Part shown: positions 1 to 7,727 of the stretch, one piece after another | Layout: every line of letters starts with the position of its first letter | How positions within the stretch are numbered: position 1 is the stretch's first letter | Assembly: GCA_002179805.1 (NCBI GenBank) | Contig: NAVB01000755.1 | Span: 1 to 10,086 of the forward strand | Source of the DNA: Acanthamoeba lenticulata | Taxonomy: Eukaryota; Discosea; Longamoebia; Acanthamoebidae | DNA: 10,086 nucleotides | Reading direction: 5' to 3' | The notes under the pieces: model-generated | Seen by the model: the letters and a program-made list of their open reading frames with translations, nothing else | Told to the model about the DNA's origin: nothing | The model's database searches: none | Program-made: the position numbers and the translations under genes

Positions 1-52
1 AGGGAGGGCGAAGCCTCACAAGCCGGTTGGGCGGATGATTTTGGGAGGGCAG

Positions 53-1585
53 GGCGTCGTGGGTGTGCGTCGGGGACTCGGCCACGAGGATCGCCGTGGA
101 CATGATCGCCGACACGTGCAAGGGGCGCGCCTTTGGCCTCCCCGACCGCCTGTCCTTCCTCGACACCCGCCACCGTGCGGCTCCCCTTTTCCTTTTTTTC
201 TTTCTTCACACGCACGCGCGCATACATAGACACACACACACACACATACGCACGCACCGCTCGCCCACTCGAGCCATTGTCGGTGACGAGAATTCGCGAC
301 TCTTTAAGGTCTTGTGGGACGTCTTCTTGACCGGTCAACTAATTATCGCAAGATCTTTGGGCTTTTGGGGGGCGCACACAGCCAACCTGCTGTGGGTGCG
401 GCCGATGAAGGAGTTCCTGGCGCAGGAGATCACCCTCTACAACCACTTTGCCCGGCTGCCGTCGGTCTTCATACCGGAGCTCGACACCAAGGCCTCCAAG
501 CTGGTCTCCATCAACCACCTCGCCGAGTGTGCGCCTCTCTTCTTCTTCTTCTTCTTTCTTCTTCTTCATTTGTTGCAGCATCGATCTCCGAGTCAGTTGT
601 GGCCACCGATCGGTGGATGGTGATGATGATGAATGTGACATTGTGATGGCGGTGATGGTCGCAGCATTCCTGGCGGGCCTGCAGGCCGACTTTCCGCAAA
701 CGATCCACACACTGCTCCGCTCCGGAGACAAGCTCTCGCTCCCGCCTCCCCGCCCCTCCGACACGCGACACTACTGCCCCCTCTGCCACTGGTTCCCTTC
801 CCCTCCCACTGCAGCCTTTCTCTCTCTCTCTCTGTCTTTTCTCTCTCTTTTCTTCCCCCCAAAGAGGCGCCGATATATTATCCTCATCCTCATCCTCATC
901 CTCATCCTCATCCCCTCTCCGGGGGCACCAGCGCGCTGAGCCCGGCAGACATCAAGGTGGCGGCGAGCCAGGCCGCGGCGCCCATCGTCGGGCGGCAGGA
1001 GGGCAGCTGCAGCCGCGAGGGCGATGACGATGAGAGAGCCTGCGCCAAGGATGGGGCCTCTTCGGGCGACGCCTGCTGCGGCGGCGGTGGCGGATGCGGC
1101 TCCCGCAGTGGTGGTACGTACACACACACACACACGCACACGCTTCCTCGCAGGCGGCACACGTGTGCCCCATGCGCAACACCCTGTGCGAGCATGTGTG
1201 CTTTTTATTCTTGTTTGTGATTTATTGATTCATGCGGTTTGATTTTTTATCGCAGAAGGCGCGGGCGAGGCGAGAGCGGAGGTGGTGCGCCACAGCGCGT
1301 GCTACGGGTGCCGGAAGCTTTTGGCCGAGAGCGAACCAGCGCTCCTCCCGCCCTTTGTCGGGCAGGCGAGCACCGCCCTCTCCCGCTCTCTTCGCCTCCG
1401 GTTAGTGGCCTCCCTTCCTCATTCCTCCTCTTCGCCCTTTCCGTGTGTGCGGGGGGGGGGACCTCACGGAAGGCTGCTTGCTTGGGGGGGGGAGGAGAAG
1501 CAGAGAGGAGATCAGCAGCTTCCTTCTGGACGACGATGACGACAGCGAGGGAGAAGAGAAGGCGGGCTCACTCGAACCCGTGTAG
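53..1585 (+). CDS. CTU2: Cytoplasmic tRNA 2-thiolation protein 2 (CTU2/NCS2), 3' part of gene, six exons
   Basis: CTU2 pairs with CTU1/NCS6 to thiolate U34 of cytosolic tRNAs for Lys, Glu and Gln, using sulfur delivered by URM1. Exons read by phase: about 53-174, 382-528, 665-791, 932-1113, 1256-1400 and 1504-1585, giving about 267 C-terminal residues ending at TAG 1583-1585. Family blocks appear in the expected order: GDSATRIAVDMI, LLWVRPMKEFLAQEITLYNH (counterpart of the animal VRPMRDHTLKEIAFYN block), PSVFIPELDTKASKLVSINH, FPQTIHTLLRSGDKL, CPLCHCAL, CYGCRKL, LLPPFV, and an acidic tail with EEISSFLLDDDDDSEGE. CPLC and CYGC are the two CxxC pairs typical of the family; the linker between them (exon 4) is Cys/Gly-rich with five further cysteines. 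Each junction restores both frame and homology. The first exon start (after CAG 50-52) is the least certain boundary; the N-terminal nucleotide-binding region lies upstream of the window. No frameshift is seen. Confidence 0.93.
230..246. repeat. (AC)n microsatellite in CTU2 intron
   Basis: About eight AC units inside the first visible CTU2 intron (175-381). The same intron has a possible branch-point element, AACTAAT, near 337-344, followed by the 3' site CACAG at 377-381. Confidence 0.9.
881..912. repeat. (TCCTCA)5 hexanucleotide repeat in CTU2 intron
   Basis: Five tandem TCCTCA units followed by TCCCC. They form a pyrimidine-rich stretch shortly before the 3' splice site CCAG at 928-931, so they may double as the polypyrimidine tract. 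Confidence 0.9.
1120..1135. repeat. (AC)n microsatellite just inside a CTU2 intron
   Basis: The AC run begins directly after the 5' splice site GTACGTA at 1114-1120, so the intron opens with a microsatellite. Reading-frame phase places the exon end at 1113. Confidence 0.85.
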
Positions 1586-1689
1586 GTCGCTTCTTGCCGT
1601 TGGTCGTCGACCCAAAACGATGGCAGCACGTGTGTGTGCTACGCGTAACAAAAGAAGAAAGGCGTGACCATCAGCCTCCCCCCTCCCAT

Positions 1690-1697
1690 TGACGTCA
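1690..1697. promoter_or_regulatory. TGACGTCA palindrome (CRE/bZIP-type site)
   Basis: A perfect TGACGTCA octamer 177 bp upstream of the chosen start of the first paralogue. This is the known consensus for CREB/ATF-type bZIP dimers. Binding here is inference from the motif alone; no matching octamer is seen upstream of the second paralogue. Confidence 0.4.
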
Positions 1698-1699
1698 GT

Positions 1700-1736
1700 T
1701 TTCTTGGGGGCCCTGTTCTTTCTTGGGGGCCCTGTT
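1700..1736. repeat. Short tandem direct repeat, two copies with 19-bp period
   Basis: The 18-mer TTTCTTGGGGGCCCTGTT occurs at 1700-1717 and again, identical, at 1719-1736, separated by one C. Each copy contains the palindrome GGGCCC. It lies immediately after the TGACGTCA octamer and upstream of the first paralogue. Confidence 0.85.
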
Positions 1737-1873
1737 TTCACAACGAGGCACGCGGGCGGCAAATGCACGGGAAGTCGGCCTGGTGGTGTCACGCTCAGAA
1801 CCCATTCATGAAGTCAGTGGCGGGTAGTGCCGCAGTAGCAAGACGAGAAGCGCACACCGCCCCCACGAACGCG

Positions 1874-2928
1874 ATGAGCTCAGGAATGTACGTTGTGTGC
1901 CGATGCAGGAGGCCCGTGCCTCGGCACTGGCACCAGCACCTGGGGGGTGGACAAGAAGAAGTCTCCATCACGCTGTGTGGAGTCACCTACGTCCACACCA
2001 ATATGACGCCAGAGGCTGAAGGAAAGACTCGAGGAGGCCTCGACTTGCTCCAGCAAGCCATCGTCGTCGCCGTCAATCATCAAGGTGACCACTGTTTGCT
2101 CATCTTCAGTTGTATGCCCGGACACTCTCCCTCATGTCTGCCGGCTCTTGTCTGTTCATTTCTTCCGATTGCAGGGAGGTTCCGCAATTCCCCAGCCAAA
2201 TGGTGGCTGCAACTCTACGAGGACTTGCAGCGGGAGATCGACTCGGTGCCAGCCTCCTACAACAGCCCCAACGACCTACGTAAAGTTTACCGCAACCAAA
2301 TGGACAAGTGGCACTGTTTAAACCTGGTACTGCTGATAACTGATGGGGCACCTCTTGTCCTGGTGACTGACCTCTCAAGGCTTGTGCGTGCGTGCAGCCG
2401 GATGACCAATGGGACACGTTTGTCGCTTCTGGCCCAGGCGGATCAGAGAGTGACCTCTCCTCCCCCTCTTCTTCTTCTTCAGGAGAGAAATGGGTTTGGC
2501 CAAGTGGCAGGCTACGGCGGACGAGAAGCGAAGATTTCCTGGGCCCCTACTCGGCACCCAAGGGCTCAGCTAGGCGCTTCGTACAAGCTCCTTCCTCCAC
2601 AAGCCCGAACATCGCTCGAGGTCCCCGGAAGGCTCAGCGCAAGCGTCGCCGAGAGGCGAACCCTGAACTAGACCGCGGCGATGTCATTGATGAGTGCGAC
2701 GACGTCACCAGCTCCGACTTCGAGATGCGCATGGTTGCCTACGAGAAGCTACAGCGCAAGTTGGCCAAGAAGAGCGCTCGACTTTGGGACCAGCAGCTCC
2801 AGGAAATCGAGGAGCAGCACCGGAAACTGGAGCAGATGCGAGTTTGCATCACCACCAAAACTCACGGAAAGAAGAGAACAGCCAGGCTTTCTTCTTCTTC
2901 CTCCTCCTCTTCCTCCCATGTGACCTGA
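1874..2928 (+). CDS. Tandem paralogue A, three exons, unknown function, probably nuclear
   Basis: I do not recognise this family. Exons 1874-2084, 2175-2326 and 2398-2928 give 297 aa. Residues 1-120 hold a domain shared with the gene immediately downstream: CRC at 9-11, PVPRHW at 14-19, GVTY, a LLQQAIVV...NHQG segment, a second-exon segment rich in W/L/R, then KW and the junction to PDDQW. The third exon encodes a Ser/Pro-rich linker, a basic NLS-like cluster (RKAQRKRRRE, about 198-207), an acidic patch, a strongly charged probable coiled coil (about 228-269) and a poly-Ser tail ending at TGA 2926-2928. ATG 1874 was chosen because it aligns with the only available ATG of the downstream paralogue; in-frame ATGs at 1763 (longer) and 1886 (shorter) are alternatives. 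Introns are phase 1 and phase 0. Domain plus NLS plus coiled coil suggests a DNA- or chromatin-associated protein; that is inference only. Confidence 0.8.
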
Positions 2929-3186
2929 AGAACACCAAGGATAGTTGGAGAGAATGAGAGAGAGAGGTTGTGAACTTCACTCTTGATCACTCTTTGAAAG
3001 GAAACAAGGCAGACAGACGAATGTGCAGCGCTTACTCAGGCGCACCGTAACACGTTTCCGCAAGGGAGGACGCGCGTGAATCAACATGTCGAGAAGATCC
3101 CGGGAAGTAACTGCAGGCGTGAAGGCCTGTCCAGAACCGGCACACCAGCCAGTTATCCCACTCGCAGCAGCAGCCGCAGCATAAGC

Positions 3187-3674
3187 ATGCCTCGAGAGCT
3201 CCAGGTAGTGGCGTGTAAATGCTCCAAACCAATCCCTCGCAAGTGGCAGGACCACAGGCCTGGGTGCACCCTCGTGCAAGTGCGCCTAGGCGGGGTGACG
3301 TACGACCTGGCCCTCCCTGGCGCTGTTTCTGATTCGTCCCGTACGGGTAACGGCTTCGATGTCCTGCAACTGGCCCTTGTCGTGTCCACCAACCATCAGG
3401 GTAAGGCCTGCGCAACAGCCAATAACCACCAACGACCAGCAACATGCACCACAATGGACTCAATGCACGAGACACGAAGCAGGACCTAAACTGCGCGCCG
3501 ACTGGGAGAGGCTGCGACAGGACTTTGAGGCGATTTTCGGCCCCCAGGTGCCGAAGAGCTGGCGGCGGGCGGGTGAAATGGGGCGATCCTTCCAGGCCCA
3601 GATGACGAAGTGGCGCACCCTCGCGCTGGTGCGCCACTGCTGCTCTCACCTACCGACTATTCAGTGGTGGCTTA

Positions 3675-3757
<83 letters not shown>

Positions 3758-4332
3758 GCTACATAAAATGCACACTTGCTACGCAGCCTACAGACCGCAA
3801 GTTCTGGTCCGCCCACGTGGTCGCCGCTGACAACCAACGCCGACCTCCTCCTCCTCCTGCCTCCTTGGCCAAGCCTCGGGCTGGCCGCACGAGGAAGCGC
3901 CGCCGCCTGCTGATCGACGAGGAGGCGAGCACGCCCCGCATCCTGGTCACCATCAAGTCCGAGAGCGAGGGCGACGACCGCGACGACGCGGGAGAAAGTG
4001 GAGGGAGGAGGAATGAAGATGAGGAGGAAGACGAAGACGAAGAAGAAGAAGATGATGTGGACGAGGACGAGGAGGAGAAAGAGGAGGATGACCGGAGGTC
4101 AGAGGAGTCTGACGATGACGACGACGATGATGATGATGAGGACGACGACGCTTCCGGGGTAACGCCGATGGAAGAGTTCCGGCGGGAGATGGAGGAGATG
4201 GCCCGCCAGACCAAGGCGCACTATGAGGGCCGCCTCCGCCGAATGCGGGAGCAGGCCCGCAGCGTGAGTTGGATGTCCCGTCACGTCGCCGCCCGCCTCC
4301 GTGCCCGCAGGTCTCGCCCTCCGGATCAGTGA
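3187..4332 (+). CDS. Tandem paralogue B, three exons, unknown function, long acidic region
   Basis: Paralogue of the preceding gene, starting 258 bp after its stop. Exons 3187-3400, 3483-3628 and 3787-4332 give 301 aa. Shared with A: CKC at 10-12, PIPRKW at 15-20, GVTY, G-D-LQ-A-VV-NHQG before the phase-1 intron, TKW before the phase-0 intron, and PTDRKFW at the start of exon 3. After it come a poly-Pro stretch, an NLS-like RTRKRRR (about 154-160), an IKSE match to the sumoylation consensus (K177), an almost uninterrupted Asp/Glu tract (about 196-242) and a charged helical C-terminus (about 246-279). ATG 3187 is the first ATG in the frame. The end is uncertain: a GTGAGT...CCCGCAG pair at 4264-4310 could be a 47-nt intron that would switch frame and extend the protein to 4505. 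The unspliced end gives a length close to A and is preferred. Function unknown; nuclear role inferred. Confidence 0.78.
3674..3757. repeat. (ACGC)21 tetranucleotide repeat in intron 2 of paralogue B
   Basis: About 84 bp of uninterrupted ACGC units, roughly half of the second intron (3629-3786). The alternating purine/pyrimidine sequence could adopt Z-DNA. Its translation (ARTH repeats) is not coding: the exon junction CTG|GTGCG at 3628 and CGCAG|CCT at 3786 match the same intron in the upstream paralogue. Confidence 0.95.
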
Positions 4333-4589
4333 TCACGACGACGACGACGAGGAGGAGCGTGCCTCGCGCCCCCTCCAGCCGACCAGCCGACCCGAACCCT
4401 CCTCCTTTCGCCCACCCGCGACTCCAATCCCCCCCCCCCCAATACATATGTGTGTGTGTCCTGTTCATACCCCCGGCCCCGCGCCAAAGCTCAACGCGAT
4501 GGTGATGATGGTGGCCAACGCGTCAATTTGCACCAATCACGAGAGACCAGGAGGGGTTGTTTTGGAAGGGGGGGGGGGGCACGCAAACA
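4333..4589. other. Convergent intergenic region with facing C12 and G12 tracts
   Basis: This lies between the stops of paralogue B (+) and RPIA (-). It contains a run of twelve C at 4429-4440, short GT repeats near 4448-4459, and a run of twelve G at 4568-4579. No AATAAA signal was noticed on either strand. It presumably holds both 3' UTRs, or the extended C-terminal exon of B if its optional intron is used. Confidence 0.6.
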
Positions 4590-5816
4590 TCAGGAGGAGG
4601 AGGAGGAGGAAGGCCGGACGAGGGTGGCTACGGTGCCATCCTCGAGTCCAAAGTAGGCTGTACGTACGTACGTATGTGTGTGTGTGTGTGTCGAGGCACG
4701 TAAGATTTGGGGCTTTGGGGGGACGGAGATGGCGGAAACGCCCAGCAGCAGACGAGAGAGGAGAGGTGGGTCGCGGCACCTTTTTCGGCCATGTCGATGA
4801 AGAGGCCCGTCTCTACGACGCCCGCCAGGAGCTTCAGGCGCGTGTGGAGGCCCGCTGGGTCGTCGATGGTCCCAAAATCGACGTCAACAATGAAGTTGCC
4901 GTTGTCGGTGACGCACGGCCCGGCCTTGGCCGGTTCGCCCATGCGCAGAACGGGCCGCCCGCCTGTGCCGCCGTCGTAGGACGGGATCCCCACGCGCCCA
5001 CGGTCAGCTGATCGATGATGATGACGACGACAACGGAGAAGAAGAAGAAGAAGGAGAAGCAGAAGAAGAAGGACTCAAGGGAGAGGGAAAAGACTGGGGA
5101 AGAGGACGGCGATGATCACCAAAGGCTTCAAACTTGCGCATGAGGGGCTTGTAGGCGACGGGGATGACCTCGATGGGCACGCCTTTTCGCCACTTCTCGC
5201 CCAGCTTCGCGGACTGCTTGCGGTAGTCGGCCACTACGACAAACTGCAGATGAAGGGAGCGGAGGAAACGTGTGAGCGAGCACGCCCGCCACAAGGGAGC
5301 CCGATTGAGAGGGGGGGGGGCACGAGAGGGTGTGCGGACCTGCTTGGCATTTACAGCAACGATCTTCTCCTGTGTGCAGCAACCACCACCGCCCTTGATG
5401 AGCTGCAAATTGGCATCCACTTCGTCCGCTCCGTCGATGGCCACATCGATCTCAGGGTGTCTGTCATGCACGACGGCACGTCAGTAAAGGAGGCACATCC
5501 GTCACGATTCGGAGCTTTTTCGTGTACATTACCGCGCGAGATCACCGAGCTGCAAGAGGCCGTGGGGTGCGTCTTGGATCAACTGCGTGGCCTGGAAAGA
5601 GGTAGGAATGCACACAACTTGCCTCTGCTTGCTACTCTTAGAGGCCCTGGAGTTGGTCACAACCTCTACAAGGCGCTCCACAGCATAAACGACTGTGGAG
5701 CCGCTGCCTACACCGACCACGAGGGGGGCCTCCTCTTGGCTCTGGAGATGCGGGACTACGTAGTCGTCCACGGCAGCGTGCGCCGCCTTCTTCTTCGCTT
5801 GCTCGACCAGCGACAT
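4590..5816 (-). CDS. RPIA: Ribose-5-phosphate isomerase A, complete, five exons
   Basis: RpiA interconverts ribose 5-phosphate and ribulose 5-phosphate in the non-oxidative pentose phosphate pathway. Exons on the minus strand: 5816-5533, 5460-5340, 5243-5120, 5007-4780 and 4657-4590, 274 aa, every junction in phase. Motifs: [17 protein letters not shown] (33-49), [22 protein letters not shown] (96-110), [11 protein letters not shown] (117-127), [48 protein letters not shown]. By motif position the E. coli catalytic residues D81, D84, K94 and E103 correspond to D104, D107, K117 and E126, all present. The start [12 protein letters not shown] is the first ATG and fits a cytosolic enzyme; no targeting peptide is evident. 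The protein ends with six Ser encoded by a TCC repeat. Introns are 72, 96, 112 and 122 nt and carry pyrimidine-rich, GT-repeat and G/C-homopolymer tracts. Convergent with paralogue B, divergent from the gene at 6756. Confidence 0.96.
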
Positions 5817-6039
5817 GTTGCACTAGTGCTTAAACTTGCTGTGCGGGCCGCGCTGGCCAACCCCCGCGATTTGGCCAGCCAAGACCAGCCCGGGACCCAA
5901 AAGAACGACTGGCCCCCCGGCCCCTTCGTTCTTCTGCCGAAAGCTTCACCCTTCTCCGGTCGAGCTCTCCGATCACGCCGTGCGACGCGGCGCAAGGTGA
6001 AACTGGGTCTCGCGTTCAACACTCATCACACGGCGCACG

Positions 6040-6051
6040 CAGGTGCACCTG
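6040..6051. promoter_or_regulatory. CAGGTGCACCTG palindrome with two overlapping E-boxes
   Basis: A perfect 12-bp palindrome containing CAGGTG and CACCTG E-boxes back to back, 224 bp upstream of the RPIA start codon. E-boxes are bound by bHLH factors; function here is inference. Confidence 0.3.
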
Positions 6052-6305
6052 TGTAAAAGCAACCCAAGTGTGAGACCAGTATTACCACTCCGCCCGTGCC
6101 CGCCCAAACCTCACTCACGACCAGCACACGTCGGTACCACAGACCTTTCTCCTCTTCCCTGTCCCCACCAAAAAGCTTTTCTTTTTTTTCAAACTTGAAC
6201 CCGAGGGCGAGGCGGACCTCGAGTCGCTTGGTCCACCGAGCTCCAGCTGGTCTCCCTACGGCTGGCGGCTATCTCGGGGCGGGCTCTGCGTACCTTCGCG
6301 TCTCT

Positions 6306-6317
6306 TCCCCGCCAAAA
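6306..6317 (-). promoter_or_regulatory. E2F-like site TTTTGGCGGGGA
   Basis: On the minus strand the sequence reads TTTTGGCGGGGA, a close match to the E2F/DP consensus. It is the distal of two such sites upstream of the gene at 6756. Confidence 0.35.
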
Positions 6318-6384
6318 GGCGACACAGCGACTCCGGATTACCGGAATTTCGTGAAGCGCAAAAACGGTTGGGGCACTCTAAATT

Positions 6385-6441
6385 ATTGGGAGGGTTGGGC
6401 TTATCTGCTGATAGGGGCATACTCTTGAAATTTCGCCCAAT
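6385..6441. promoter_or_regulatory. Pair of CCAAT boxes (inverted and direct)
   Basis: ATTGG at 6385-6389 and CCAAT at 6437-6441 lie between the two E2F-like motifs. CCAAT boxes bind NF-Y in many eukaryotes and often accompany E2F sites in cell-cycle promoters. The motif is short, so chance occurrence is possible. Confidence 0.25.
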
Positions 6442-6467
6442 GTCGGCATTTAATGCACTGCATCTGC

Positions 6468-6480
6468 TTTTGGCGGGAGA
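6468..6480 (+). promoter_or_regulatory. E2F-like site TTTTGGCGGGAGA
   Basis: A strong match to the E2F core TTTGGCGGGA, 276 bp upstream of the ATG at 6756 and in the same orientation as that gene. Together with the oppositely oriented site at 6306 it suggests cell-cycle control of one or both flanking genes. Confidence 0.4.
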
Positions 6481-6755
6481 TAGCGAGAATCGCGTGGAAA
6501 GTTAGCTGTGGCTGCCGCTCAGCGGCGTGAAGCGAAAAAGATCTTTCTCTCCGCCTTCCGCGCCAACCGACTCGTCCGCTGCTTTCTCACCCAGCTTTTC
6601 TCTTCTCTCGCATCCACCTCACATCTACAGAAAGGTCGACATCTGCGCGAACCAACCCCAGAATCGACTTCTTGTGCGAAGACCTCGACGATCTTCTTTC
6701 GTTGTTGTATTTGTTTTTTTGTTTATTCAAATCGCATCATCATCGAACAAGCAAG

Positions 6756-7727
6756 ATGAACGTCGTGCGAGCATCCTCCCTTTCCGAGGCCAACATCACC
6801 TCCCCCATCCTCTTTCCTTCTCCCTCTGTGCAGTCACGAAAACCGCACACGGCTTCTCAGCTTACGACAGCAGCGCGAGCCAAACCTCAAATCGCCTGCC
6901 CTATGCCTCTCAAGGTGCCGTACGCGTCGACCAAGGCGGCTTCTCAGCCTCCTCTCAAGCAAGACTCCCCCAACGACTTCCTCGATAGTCGGGACGAGTG
7001 GGAGGAGAGGAATGTGCTCTTTGATGACAGCATCGGCTACGCGGGAAACCTCTCCTCATCTACCGACGACGGCGAATCACTCATCAACCTCATCGAGGCT
7101 GAGTGGGAGCTTGAGCAGATCTTCCGCACAGCTCCCACCGCCGCGACCAACCCCCACAAGCGCCGATTTGCGTGGACGTTGAACGAAGAGGACCCACTCG
7201 ACTCGGAGGAAGAAAGTTCATCTTGGATGCTTGTTGAATATGACGACCTCCCTCGACTGGGCTTCTCGCCTCAAAGCAGGATGGAGAAGGAGGAGGAGGA
7301 GGCGATATCGGCTCCTTCTTTGCTGCCTTCGCCTCTCTGCGTTGTCCCGCCGTCTCGCGCGAGGAACCCTGTCCCGCTCAACACGCCCTTCCAGGCCTCC
7401 CCGTCCTCGTCGTCCTCCTTCCTCGTCGACCGGCAGCCCGCCCGCCGCGACCTGTACACGAGCAGCCCCTTCTTCGGCGCGGACCCCAACAGCCACTCAG
7501 GCTACGCGCTCACGGAGGACTATGGCCTCCACGTCATCGAGCAGCGCCTGGAGGACTGCACGTTGCTCTCCCCTTCATCTTCGTCGGCTCTGGCCGTTCC
7601 GCCGTCGTCCCCCTCGTCGGCGGCTCTCGGCGGACACACGCGCAAGCGCAACCGCAGCTACTCGGATAGCATGCTCAAGCGCGATGGCGTGAGCGACGTC
7701 GCCAACAACCTCGTCGTCGTCTCCTAA
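6756..7727 (+). CDS. Intronless Ser/Pro-rich disordered protein with candidate LIR motif
   Basis: A 323-aa protein in a single open frame from ATG 6756 (first ATG after a long pyrimidine-rich leader) to TAA 7725-7727. I recognise no folded domain. The N-terminal third is Ser/Pro/Thr/Ala-rich and low in acid. The centre is acidic with a short helical segment LINLIEAEWELEQIF, then KRRFAWTLNEEDPLDSEEE leading into SSSWMLVEYDDLPRLGF (W157). That last segment fits the Atg8-family interacting motif W-x-x-V with acidic/Ser residues before it, and resembles the short DEWILVDF-type motif of animal TP53INP proteins; this is a motif-level similarity only. The C-terminal part is Ser-rich and ends with TRKRNRSYSDSMLKR, an NLS-like and RxxS phosphosite-like cluster, and NNLVVVS. 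It is the only gene in the window without introns. Function inferred at most as a regulatory or adaptor protein. Confidence 0.75.
   Translation: MNVVRASSLSEANITSPILFPSPSVQSRKPHTASQLTTAARAKPQIACPMPLKVPYASTKAASQPPLKQDSPNDFLDSRDEWEERNVLFDDSIGYAGNLSSSTDDGESLINLIEAEWELEQIFRTAPTAATNPHKRRFAWTLNEEDPLDSEEESSSWMLVEYDDLPRLGFSPQSRMEKEEEEAISAPSLLPSPLCVVPPSRARNPVPLNTPFQASPSSSSSFLVDRQPARRDLYTSSPFFGADPNSHSGYALTEDYGLHVIEQRLEDCTLLSPSSSSALAVPPSSPSSAALGGHTRKRNRSYSDSMLKRDGVSDVANNLVVVS

Larger units (their letters stand above)
1586..1873. other. Intergenic region between CTU2 and the first paralogue
   Basis: A 288-bp gap serving as CTU2 3' end and probably as promoter/5' UTR of the next gene. It holds an ACGCGT hexamer near 1641, a TGACGTCA octamer at 1690-1697 and a 19-bp-period direct repeat at 1700-1736. 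An in-frame upstream ATG at 1763 could extend the next protein by 37 residues. Confidence 0.6.
5817..6755. other. Divergent intergenic region (promoter/5' UTR), no supported gene
   Basis: This 939-bp stretch separates RPIA (-) from the intronless gene at 6756 (+) and should hold both promoters. It contains a 12-bp palindrome (6040-6051), two E2F-like sites (6306-6317 and 6468-6480) and two CCAAT boxes (6385-6389 inverted, 6437-6441 direct). From about 6540 to 6755 the sequence is pyrimidine-rich with no ATG before 6756, consistent with a 5' UTR. Open frames here (for example 6096-6428) show no recognisable domain. Confidence 0.6.

Noticed and set aside
1569..1590. Reverse-strand GGGTTCGAG resembling a tRNA T-arm/B box
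   Set aside because: No matching acceptor, D or anticodon arms; the bases encode the CTU2 C-terminus (SLEPV and stop).
2455..2487. GTGACC...TTCTTCAG stretch in exon 3 of paralogue A looking like a mini-intron
   Set aside because: Only about 33 nt, too short for splicing; read as coding it gives a Ser-rich linker in frame with everything after it.
3610..3786. Repetitive ARTH-repeat peptide frame continuous with exon 3 of paralogue B
   Set aside because: This is translation of the ACGC repeat inside intron 2; the splice junction is supported by the matching junction in paralogue A.
5756..6022. Possible N-terminal extension or transit peptide of RPIA on the minus strand
   Set aside because: The Arg-rich frame upstream is not in phase with [12 protein letters not shown], and that start matches the usual beginning of cytosolic RpiA.
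5112..6056. Long plus-strand open frame (about 314 codons)
   Set aside because: It is antisense to RPIA exons 1-3, whose motifs and phases are unmistakable; the frame is a by-product of GC-rich codon use on the other strand.
6096..6428. 110-codon open frame in the divergent promoter region
   Set aside because: No domain, composition unlike the neighbouring exons, and it covers the E2F-like and CCAAT motifs; most likely noncoding.
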